Positions 39,201 to 51,200 of a stretch of 64,000 nt of DNA are shown in pieces; within the stretch, counting starts at the first letter, position 1; every line of letters starts with the position of its first letter. The notes under the pieces are model-generated. The model was not told the origin of the DNA. It saw only the letters and a list, made by a program, of their open reading frames with translations, and ran no database searches. Source of the DNA: Numida meleagris (lineage: Eukaryota; Chordata; Aves; Galliformes; Numididae); assembly GCF_002078875.1 (NCBI RefSeq), contig NC_034415.1, forward strand, positions 24,157,381 through 24,221,380, read 5' to 3'. The translations under genes and the position numbers were made by a program.

Positions 39201-42200
39201 TACTGATAGGTGTAGGAACTGTGTGTTAGAAGGATACACGTAAGCGATGCAGTGATGGTATTTTGGTATGCTTGTATGGAACCCTGCTTTGTCTCATGTC
39301 TTTCTGTGGTTTCAAAGGCTCTCAATGTCTTTAAAAAGCCACTTAGTTAATCACAGAACAGCCCTTTGACATTGGCTATGAAATGTGACTTTTCCACGTT
39401 ACTGGGCACTGCTGATAAAATCTCTCTATTGATATTGGTGGATCAATCCTATTGATCTCAGTATAGGAAGAATCTCATGTCTGTCATCTGGACGTTTGTG
39501 TGTAAGGATACTGCATTACTTCTGACCTGGGGTGAGAAAATACAGGAGTTTTGTGTAAAAATCGTTGGAAGTTTTGTCTGAATAAAGACTGCATAATTGA
39601 CTCTATTGACTCTGTGGGTGTAATAGACTTTTTTTTTTTCACTGAGTTCTGCCTGTAAGTAGGTCACAGTGAATGAAAATAAAGTATGCATTTCACTCGG
39701 AGACAGTATGGTGTATTTATAAGTAACCTTGTGTTTTTATAACTAAATCTTGAGGCTTTCCTTTCATCCCGATGCCCATGTAGACACACACAGGAAAAAA
39801 AAAAAGCACCAGCTTGCTAATTCTGAGGTGGTGTTTTGTAGTTTCTGTGTTCCTAGTACTTCTGTGCATGACCTAGAAATGCTGCTGGGAAGCGCGTACT
39901 GTGGAGAGTTGTCAAACTTGCTTATATCTAATCTTTAGATGCTACCAAGCTTAGGCCAGAAAAAGTGATGTGTTACATAGTACTTTAACATTTGGTGTGC
40001 ATTATTTAAATATATATCCTCTTCACAACAAAACAAATACAGGAACTCTGAATTACAACATTTATTCTATATTTGGGAAAATCATAATAAAGGCCGAGAG
40101 CATTTCATGTGGCTGCGTTTCATCTGCCTCCTATTCCTCATAGTATAGATTAAAAAAATTTTTTTTAATCCCTGTCATATCCGGCTTGGCAGTTTGGGAG
40201 ATTCAGAGATAAGAGCATATTTTGGGCCTTGTGAAGCATCCTTTTTCTGAATGATAGCAGGCCCTCAGCAGAAGCTGTAATTCTCATCTTTAGTGCTGTT
40301 AGTGGAATGGCAAGAAATACAGTTTGTACAAATATTATTGTCATTGTAAATCTCACTGCAGTGCACTTGCATACCGGTTAAGCATGCCTTTCTTACAGGT
40401 CATAAATAGGGCTGTGATTGCTTTAAGGACCCAGTGGTTGTCTGTGACATGCCTGAGATGTCGCAATGAATTATGCAGGTAACTTTTGAAGGATGTGCTG
40501 CAGACTCAAAGGATTAAAAGGTTAAGCGTAAGGGAACAAATTGTAATTTCTCTCCTAAATTCTAGTTCTAATAGAAAAATGTAACAGGAGCTTAACTGGC
40601 ACAATCACAGTAAATTTGCAGTGTTTCACCTGTCAGTGATTCCTGCGTCTTGCATACAGCAGTTGATGTATAGCTCTGTGGATTTAGCTGCTTCCATTTG
40701 CAAATGTTTACTGGCAAATTACAGTAAAAACTGAAGTAATGATGCTTGCATTTAAAATAGGGGACAACACAGGGACTGGTTTTGTTCTCTAGATTGCAGA
40801 TAGTATGCATATTTCGGTGGGTAGCAGATGCCCCACTACCATTTACGTGTGGCTAACAAGGTAGCTACTGCATTAACCCATCGGGCTAAGGCCACAGCAA
40901 ATATTCATATAGTGATGTGGGCTCCTCTATTTCGTTGCTGTTTCCAGTTAGTGTAAAAGCGCTTCAATCACCTATCAGCAGCCGAACACCTCTATGGTTT
41001 TTAAATGCCAAAGAGTTCTCGTGTAGATGTTGTGTTCCTTGTTTGGTTTTCTTACAGTCAGTCTAGCTAGAATCAGCTTAGGGAAAGTAACTCGTGTCTC
41101 TCCCTTGTTCCCTACCCTCCATCCCTTTGTCAGAGCTGTTGTGAGGAGGGACCAGACATTGTCCTTCCACATTTAGAAACGCACAGGTACTGGTGACATT
41201 CCCTGATCCTGATACTAATTGCCTTATCCCAAATATATTGGCAGAAAGAAATTCTGGAGTAGAATTTCCCTTAAGAACTGGAGCAGAGGGGAGTGGTGCT
41301 AACTTTAAAATGGGGCCTGGTCGAAGCATGACAAAGGTCAGGCTGACTTCAGCGTACTTGCGCTAAGGGATGGGGACTGAGGAGCAGGGTGAGTCTCCTA
41401 TCAGCTGAAGAAAGCCTCCAGCATTTACTGGTGCAGAGCAAGTACTACACAGTGTGCATCACAATCTTTTTAACTGAAAAGATATTGCAGTATTTTTATT
41501 TTTATCATATTTTTTTCCAGAGTTACCCTTTTTAAAGGTAAAATGCAATGGATAGCCAGCTTTTCCTACAGATAGATGGATAATGATCTCTGACCATTGT
41601 GTGCAGATTTTTCCCATAAATTGTTTCTGAGTATGTTAGCTAATCTCTTTTTTGAATGTTCCCATTGATTTTTTTTCATCAGTGATCTTTTGGCAGCTGT
41701 TCAGTTCTAAATTGCTTTTACCATTAGGGAGCTTTTACTTGCACCTAATCTCACAGCAGCCATTTTGATTAGATTTAATGTAACTTCCCTTGCAGCTTGC
41801 TTTACTAAAATATGTAACCTACTGTTTTCTCCATGATTTTTTTAAAAGAGTGTATAGAGAGCTGGAAGGATCCGTTAGTGGTGAGAGATGGTCTGAAATT
41901 AAGGTCCTGGTCAGAGAATGCTGACAAAGGTTTCAGTACTGTCTGTTTATGTGCAGTAAGCTGTCTTCCCGTGGCAATATTCCTGTGTTTATATGTCTGA
42001 GACATTGTCTTAGTAGCAAGGCTGATGAGATTTGTGCATTTAGATTGATCACGCTATGCTGTAGCGTAGTCATTTCTTGTATATGAGAAAAAAAGATAGC
42101 TTGTTTTTTTTCCTTCTGCTGAACCCTGGCAAAAACAGCTGTAAGATGGGCTATTAAAGGAATAGAACCTCCAAAAGTTTTGTTTGTTCATGAGCATGAG

Positions 42201-45200
42201 AAAGAGATCAGGTTTTGAGCTGGACTGAATAGTTGGTTTCTGCGTCTTCCCTGTTGCTATAAGCCTTCTCTGTTCTGTGAGTACAGCACTTGATACACAA
42301 GTTTAAATGTGATAACCTTTATTAACGGGCCACTGTGTATTGAGATTAGCCTTTAACTAATACAGTGACCTCCTTTTGCTGGCAGTCTGGAAGGTCATAG
42401 GAAGTCTGCTGCAACACAAAGATTAATTCACTGGTCCGCAGCTTAATTGTTCCTTTTTTAGTTTAAATAGTCTCAGGCAAAAAAGCTTGAACACAGGATT
42501 TTTGTATCACGTAGTTTGTGAATTACGCACCAGTCTGGTCCAATGACTTGTGCCACAGTTGTCTAATGAGATGTTCTTTAGGACCGGGAGGTGATTATGT
42601 AAAAAACACAAACAACAACAGAGAAAGCAAGCCCGAGAATCCTTACATACACTGAAATACGCCAACCACTGCCACACAGAACACACATTTGGAAAGTTAG
42701 CACAAAGTAGGCAAAGGGGTCTGTTCTTGCTGCAGAGAGCCAAAGAAGCAAATAACAATTCAAATTAATGTTGGAAGAAAATGTACCTGATCCTGAAATT
42801 AGTGTTGAAGTGTAAGCTATGCTATGAAAAGAACAGGATGTTTGTGTGCACGTATGCTTAAGTAGAAGGAATCCTACAGTTACCCCCTGCCAAAGGCAGG
42901 AGATGGATTCTTCTGTGGATTTCTGATTTTTTCCTTCCCTCACCCTTTCCACCACCCAATGAAATATGCTTTAAAGGAATTGATTGGTGAGAAAGTAATA
43001 AATATTTTTTTTCAGAGGAATTTTTATTTTAGATATTTGGAAGATCTGTATTGGTTTTGAGCATGAGTGGGTTTGGGCTGCAGAATTGTGAGGAATAAAA
43101 GCAATGGAAGCAGAAGAGTGAGAATGGGGAGACTGAAAATGACCTTTTGAGTCTGGAAAGTACATTTCGATATAATAACTGGGAGATTTTTTTCTAACCT
43201 TCATAACAAATAAGTCAGATAGGAATCTTAGTGCTCGGGTTTATAATAGGTGCTCGCTCACTTCAGCTTTCCTTGCTTTTAGCAGACTTCCTGTTTCTTC
43301 TAAGTACTTTCCACTTGAATGAGGAATGAGAAACAATTGTCAGGAACTATTCTAAATCTGTATAGGGGCCAGTTTATCTACTGTCTATGTAAGGCCTTTG
43401 GATTTTTCTTTCTTTCTTTTTTTCTTTTAATGCACCTAGTGTCTGCTTACTCTGCTCCTCTGTTTTTTAAACACTCTTCCAGCGCAGCAAGGAGCTCTTT
43501 CAGACCGGCAAAGTGAAGATGTCATATCTGGATTTACACATGTCTGTATAGATATACTCCAGTTTTATTCTTTGTTCATCAGGGCTCAGTTACTAAGTTC
43601 ATGCTGAAACAAAATTTTAATGGATAACTTAGTACTGGTTGAACGGCTTCTTGTAACTAAGAAAATGTAAAAATGATTTAATTAATTGAGGAAGTGTCTG
43701 TGCAAACTTTCTTCCCATGTATGTCCCTAACGATGGACATGGGACAAATAATCACTGAAATGGAAATAAAGCAGAATTACTCTTATGTAATATTATTGTA
43801 TTTAAATTATTCTCTCTGTCTGTTGAGCAGAAAAACACACACATATTTAAAACGGGCTCAGATTAAAATAGGTTTGTTTATATAGCAAGTCATGCTTTCT
43901 CCATTGTAAGTAATGATGAAGCTGAAGAAATACACTCCTAGTGTTAGTGACACAGCAACACGGTCGTTTTATCATCTCTGCTCCCATGGTGCTAAGTCTT
44001 TCTTTTTACCATATCTTTCTGGTGGTTTTCTTTTGATTGACAAACCCAAATTAGGTATATGCAAAGGGAAATACAACCCTGACAAAAATGTTGCTTATGT
44101 GAGTATTGTGCACGCAAAGTCTCACTACAGGGCACTGTGATGGTGTCAAACATTTACATACCTGAACATTGTTGCATCTAAATCAGCCTCAATTTTTATT
44201 ACCCTTAAAAGAATATTAGAAAAAGTAGCATGAATTAAAATAATCAATTGTAAACAAACAAATTCACGAGTAAAGGAATAATAAATTCTTAATTAGAGCA
44301 GGAACTGAGAATATTAATGGTATGGAGAAGAAAATTTCTACAAAGCATAAATGTTTTTTTGCCTGCATGATGACTTAAAACATCTCTCCAGTAACGCAGA
44401 TGAACACAGTAATGTTATGGAGCTGTAACCACGGAAAAATAAACAGGATATTAAGAAAACTGTGGAATTATGTCCTTGATAACTTAAGATAAATATTATA
44501 GTTTTACTTCCATATTTAGTGAGAACGTCAGATCTGTTTGCTTATGGCTTTTAGTACATGAGACTCCATGTAACTTAACAATATCTTTTGACTGCTTTTT
44601 TCAGCTCGAGATGCTGATGAGAGAGAGAAGTGGATTCACGCTTTAGAGGACACCATTCTCCGCCATACCCTCCAGCTGCAGGCAAGTTTCACTTTTGCTC
44701 TTGCTTTTTTTACTTCTCAGAACAACAAAGTACAATGGTATGACTGCTAATATCAACCAAATCTTGCACAGCATCTGCTTGTTCTATGGGCTATACAATC
44801 AAGATAGAGTAAGATATCAGTATGAGTACCAGAGATTAGGTTCTAATCTTCCTGTTACTATTTTCTTGTCTTACCATCTTGAAAAGTCAGCATGAAACTT
44901 CTCTTCATTAGCTGGTATTTTAATTGGTTCCAGACTGATAGTCACACACTTAGTTCTTTTTTCTTTTTTTAAACTGGGATTTGGTCCTTTTTCAGTCAGG
45001 CAGAATGAGGTGTCTGGAAGCCTGTTGTATGTTTGTATGCCATCTCATTTTGAAATTAGAGCAGCAGCATTGAACCTCTTTATGAGTAACAAAAATGATA
45101 CTTATGTTTGAATCCACTGCACAAGCTGGATGTTGGTAATTCTCTGTTTTTGACAATGGATGGTGGAGCGAGGGTGGTTCTCAGCATTGTCCTAGACATG

Positions 45201-48200
45201 AGCATGTCCGTGAGACTCCATAATCCCTTATTTTTTGCCCTGGACAGAAACCTAGACCTCAGAAAGGGATTTTCTCACACGTGGTTTGTACCACAGAGGT
45301 GTATCGTGACAGTGTAGAAATACAACAGAGCTATTTGCTATTTGTACCGAATAAAGGTTTAGAATGTTTTCAGAGTACAGCAAGGGAATTGTCTTAAAGG
45401 CTGTCATTGTATAAACATATTAAAATCTTTAATATCACAGAAGGAGAAGGAGCTTATAAGACTGATTTATGTGACATTTGCTCAATCTAAAGCATTAGAT
45501 TAAGCAAGCCTGAATGGATCCCATCCAACCTCAGGCGCCTGTGCTTTCTCAGTCAGTTTACTTCAATTTCCTGCTAAAAAGTGTTTGGCAATGTTCTGGG
45601 TTTTTGTTTTTTTTTTCTTACAGAACCTTTTCACATTCCTTAAGAAACCACAAACAACTAAATTATTACTTCACCTAGTAATATTTGAGGGAGTAAATAA
45701 AAATCTGTAAGAAAGACCAGTAAGAAACATCTTCAGCCCTCTTAAATAAATTCAGCACTGAAAGTAACACCTCATGGGCCACTGTACTGCGTTCAGCGCT
45801 CATTTTCAAGAACCTTTTCCAATGTGCCGGCTATAGAAGCCGGCGCGGGACAAGCCCCCGCTGCAACCCCGCCCGCACCGCGCCTCACAACAGCAACCGC
45901 CATTCCCCGCGGGGCGGGGCGGCCCCCTGCGGGCAGCCAACCGGCGGGCAGCCAACCGGCGGCCGCTGTTCCCGTCATGCGGGCAGCGGGGCCAGGGCCG
46001 CGGCACGCGGGGTCGTTTCCCCGCCCCGCCGGAGGCGGCGCTGTTGGGTCGGGCGCTTCGCCAGCCCCGCCGCTCCGTGCTGCTTGTGTCACTGCTGCGC
46101 GCCGAGGGATGGCCGGTGTGAGTACGGGCGGGGAGCGGGGCCGTGGCGGCGAGGCTGCCGGGGGCCGCCGGGGCCGAGTCCTTCCTGACTGGAAGCCGGC
46201 TCCGCCCCGAGGGCAGCGGCGGTGTTCTCCGGCCGTGCTCGGGTTCCCCACCCGAACGCCGGCGGGCTTCCCCGATTCTTTCACTTTCTCTTATCTGGAC
46301 GATAAAGACAAATTAATTGCTCAATTAATTGCACAATTAATTGCTTAATTGTGAGGGATTATTGGCCCCACAGTTACGGATCTCACCGTGCTGTTGTGGA
46401 GAGGATTTTCTGTAAAGGTGTTTTCTTAGATGGCACAGGCAGAAATGTGGATTGCTGTCGTATAAAACTGTGCAAATGGATACAAAAAAATGCATCTATT
46501 TTTGCCCCCAGTTATATACCTCTCTTGATTCTTTCATCACATTTTCATGCAGCTTGCAGTATTTTGTGAAGAACGGTCTTCTTGGTCTGGTCTTGGAGTT
46601 CTAGTTCAGATAGTGAGACTTTGGTTAAATTCATTTTTAGTGTGAAGCAGACATCTCTTAGGCACTAGAAAGTTTGCTGAAAGGAGGTAGTCTTTGTGTG
46701 TGTGAAGCAGATCAGTGAAGGACAGGGAACTGGTGTGAGATGGAGAGCTGCAGCGGTGCCTGGGTGCTCCCTGCTCTGATGTAAGCTTGCTGGCTTTATT
46801 TGGCCTTAATGTCCCATGTTGTTCTTCAGTCTTTAGAATACAAGTGATTTTGAAACACTTGAAAAAAAAATTTGTGAGAATGAGCTATGATCAAGGAACT
46901 GAGGAAGAACTGAGTCATAAATATGTAGAAATGAACAAAGTGACGTTTGCTATCCAGAGGGCTGACAGTAATATGGTACCAAATGAAATAAAAATGGGAA
47001 GGAAGCATTTCATATACACTTGTAATCTATTTTTTTCTCAATTTTGAAGCTGAAGTCTGTTGTTTTCCTTGCTGTCTTTGTATGTTCCTATATTAAAAGT
47101 AAGTTACTCTTAGTTCTCAGAGTACAATCTTTGTCTATTGAAAAGACCACAGCAGATGGTGTGATAGTGTTGGAATTCCCCTGTGCTTTTCCCCATACCC
47201 CTCGCAGATCCTGCACTGACCGTTACCCAGTCAGTGGCTGTGCAGTTGCAGCACATTGGTTGCTTTGCACCCACAAGTGATTAGGGGAAGAGTGTACCTG
47301 AAGTGAAGATAGGTTGTGGCTTGGTTTCCTTCTTTGTCTGGGCAGAGGTAGGGGGGTGATAACTTGTTTCAAATTTTCTTTTGTTCCTCACCAGAATTGA
47401 TGACAACCAGTGATTCCATTTGAGCAGAAAGTGCTTCAGGTCTTCTTGTTCAGTACAAATGTCCTGCTCAGTCTTCCAAGTGGCACTGTAGTGCTGCAGG
47501 TGCTTCTTGGCTCCAGAGTTCTCCCATGTTAAAGCCACTTGAACTCATGTCTCTTGGTACCATGATAACATGGTTCATTCGTTTTTTGATTTGGAAAGTG
47601 CAGGAGCCCTGTTAAAATATCTGTCTTCTTTAAAGAAACAAAACCAACAACAAAACCTCCAGGAGCTATCTATTTAAAAGATTCCAGGAAGTATTCTTAT
47701 ACCTTAAGGGAATTTAGGAAAAAAAGTGAACAAATTTAAGCATTCTAACAGGCTGATAATGTCTGCATTTATTCTGGTAGTGCTTTGGTAGTGTTAGGAT
47801 CCTGTCCATAATGCCCACCCTGAGCTGGAGGGACGAGCCTTTTCTTGTTTTTTCTTTATTTTTCGTCACCCGTTAGCTCAAACCTTCGCTCTCACTCTTG
47901 CTTCATAACCCATGTCTTGAGATGGACTTTTCCCCTTCGCCATTCCAGTGTTGCTAGAGCATCTGGTAACTGTCTGAATGTGCGTGCTTTCTGGCTAGAT
48001 AATGACAGGAATAATCCACATTAGAAAGCACCGAAATACTTGCAAGCTTGAAGGCTTTCATACCCAAACTTAGGAAAATCCTTGAGGTAAAACCCCAGGC
48101 TATTCCAGCCTCCTCCTGATTTGCCAGTGAACTCTGTGGTGACAAAGGAACTGTAGTGACTAGCTAAAAAGTGATTGCTTGATGCCCCCATAATTTGACC

Positions 48201-51200
48201 AAGATATTTACCTCATAAGTAGCAAATACTTTCTTCTGAAAGAGTGGTCAGGTGCTGGAATGGGCTGCCCAGGGAGGTGGTGGAGTCACCGACCCTGGAG
48301 GTATTCAAGGAACGTTTAGATGTTGTGTTGAGAGACATGGTTTAGTGGGGTTATATTGGTGGTAGGTGGATGGTTGGACTGGATGATCTTGTAGGTCTTT
48401 TCCAACATTGCTGATTCTATGATTCTATGAAATAGGAGGGTAAGAAAAGTATGTTCTAAGAAGTGGATCTGTGATGGTTGAGGAGAAAGGTGATAACAGT
48501 GGCTTAAATATTAGGAGTTAAGCCATGGCTTCGCTGATACTTGCTGGTGCTGCTGCTGGAAGGAGTCCTATCTTGCTTGCCCAAGCAGAAGGGAAGAGAT
48601 AGCATACTGAGAAGAGCTGCACTGGGAGCTGCAGTCAGAACTGACTGAAACTCAAACTACTTTCCTGCAACCCTGTTTCCTAGTTAAGTTTCAGCTCGGA
48701 TTAGTTTGCATATTGTGTTGGCTATGTAGCAAGGCAACTGTTTTGCTGACTCAAAAGAAAGAGCAGAGTAAGGGTGGGAATAAATAACAGGAAAACTGAG
48801 TTGTTTCTGGTTCAAGTGTGCTGGTAAAGTGTTCAGGAAAACGTGTTGCTAGTAGCAGTTCCCTTAGCCTCCTGTTATGCAAGATGTTTGTTGATGAATT
48901 TCTTAAAGCTGCAAACAAGAATAGTGGATAGAATAAAACTTTCTTATTGAGACAGGTATATTCTGAGCTTTTAATAGAGCTTGAAAATCTGGCAGAGGGG
49001 AAAAAAAAGTGCTTGTCACGACTGCAAATAAAAGACCAGAAGATACCGTTGTTTATTGGCTCACTACTTATTGTGTCCTTTTTTCAGTTTTCTATCAGTA
49101 GTTCTTGCAGGCACTGTCCTTCACAATATCAAACACTCTGTAGGCAGAGCATATGTTTCTGATGAGGTACTGAAAGTGAACTGAGAACACTTAGTCCTCT
49201 AAACTGAGTCACAAAATTGTTTGCTGGACTTGGAAGCCTAATTAGATGAAGGATGTAGCAAAAGTCTCTTTAAAAAGAAAGGAAAGCCTGCTCTGGACAG
49301 CTTTCTCTTTTCCTCCCCCAGGAAAGCTCTTCTACAAGAACAACCCCCATCAAGTCTTCGCTGTTGCCTCGATCTTATTCCTTGCTTCTCTGCCTTCATT
49401 CAGCTCATTTTCCACAGAGGTTCTTATTTGAGAAATACATTTGAATTTTTCTTTTATGCTGCTTCTGAGAGTGATTAAATTTTTTCATCCCATCCTGTTT
49501 GAAAGAACTAGTTGAAATTAGGCTGGAATTACTTCCTGGCATGGACAAGTTTTGAATACAAATACACTAGTGGTGTACACAACTTCTGATTTGAAGGACG
49601 GGGAACACCATATAAAATTCTTTAGTGCTAGCAATGTTGTAAGGAAAATAAAGCTTATGCTATGTATATTTTTAATTGTTTTATATTTTGCTCTTGCCCT
49701 CTCATTTACCCCCTCCAAAAGGCATGGATAGGTATGAAAGGACTGCATTCTGCAGGGCTTCTAGCATGGGAATTCCTTACTCAACCTCAGACCAGTGTGT
49801 AAACTCTTTCCTAGGACAGCTGTCCTGTCTGCTCACCCCCTTTGTGGGCATCTTGCAGGTCACACCCGAGACCCCTCCTTGGGGGAGGTCAGTGTGCTGC
49901 TGAACTGCCACAGATGGAACACTGGCATGTGCCCTGTGTAGTCTAGTCTTTAAAATTATCTTCTGGACACTGGGAAATCTCAGAAAATGGAGGAGAGATG
50001 GGGGAAATAAGAGAAAAGAATACTTTTTTTTTTTTTTTCTACAGCCTGTTTATCAAATATGGGATTTTTTGTGGGAGAAGAGAAATATTGAGCGTATTGT
50101 TACGGGAGGTGTCATGCAGACTAGAAGTTTTATTAACTACTTGTTTCTGCAGCCAGTTCATCTGGTAACACAGCTGTCAGTTCCTTAATGATGATGTTAA
50201 CATAGTCTTTATTTGAGGGAAATAAGGAATACTTATGGCTAAGTCTAGTTGTTCAGTGGAAACAAAAGTCCATATTACTTTGGATTGGTCCTGATATTAG
50301 AATCTATATTTTTGAAGAGCTGAAACAGCCTGAGTTCCTATTCTTTTCTGTGATTTGAAGATACTTATTCACAGCATAACTTCAGCTGGAGGTGAACCTG
50401 GTCTGAGCCTGTCCTCCTGCGGGACCAGCTCCTGAGTTAGATAAACTTGGCCAGGGTCAAACCCAGTGGAGTTCTGAACTCTGTCCTCAAGAGGGTAGGG
50501 GTTCTGTAGTCTCTGCAGGCAGCTCTTCTGTCAGTTTATGAGTAGCTGAGTGCTATATAATACAAGTTCCTCATTTGAAAAAAAAAAATAAAAAATGTGA
50601 TGGCTAGTTCTGATAGGCAGTTTAGCAATTTAACAAGCTGTTAAATGCCATTCAGGTGAGTGCGCTCACTCATTTCTTTTGAAGCTTGGTTTCCTAGATG
50701 GCATGGGAAGGAAGAGAGGAGAGAGAGGAGGTAGGGCTCCCTTTTTCTTCTCCTGTGTCTTTGGGTGACCACGTAGCAAAGAAATAAGGATGTCATTCAT
50801 GTCTGCTCTTTATTTGTATGCCTGCTGTCTGTAAATTACTGCCCAGTTTGAAATACGGATTAATTTTTTTTGCTGTTTATGCAATTTTTTTCCATACTTT
50901 TGCTAATCTTGATATTTTTGTAACTTGTCTCCTGATTTCTGATTTTAAACCATGTGAGGACTTAAAATTATTAACCTAATCTCCTATAACATAGACTAGT
51001 AAATTTTTTTCAGTAGGTTATCAAATTTCATCTAAATAGCCTTTATGCAGATCAAGAGCAAGCTTGGAGTGAAATGCAACTTCATGTACCCAGCATTTTT
51101 TTTTTTAATTACTTTCACATTTCATTTCTGCGCTGGATCAGCTTGGCACTCACTGCACTTGGGTTTTATGATGTTCTCTTTGTGTTGACTGAAGTTTTAA

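Larger units (their letters stand above)
45830..46260 (+). promoter_or_regulatory. OSBPL9: intronic CpG island, candidate promoter for short OSBPL9 isoform
   Basis: CpG-dense, GC-box-rich DNA (for example GGGGCGGGGCGG at 45911-45922) with sharp borders against AT-rich intron, the same character as the two promoter islands in this window. It lies downstream of the last PH-domain exon. It contains a 15 bp direct duplication (45931-45945 and 45946-45960) and an ATG with a donor at its right part. In mammals a short ORP9 form without the PH domain (ORP9S) is known, and this island is where such a transcript would be expected to start. Confidence 0.75.

Noticed and set aside
45793..46348. Open frames of 163 (minus) and 174 (plus) codons over the intronic CpG island
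   Set aside because: Composition artefacts of the island. The only supported coding piece is the three-codon exon 1b at 46109-46117.
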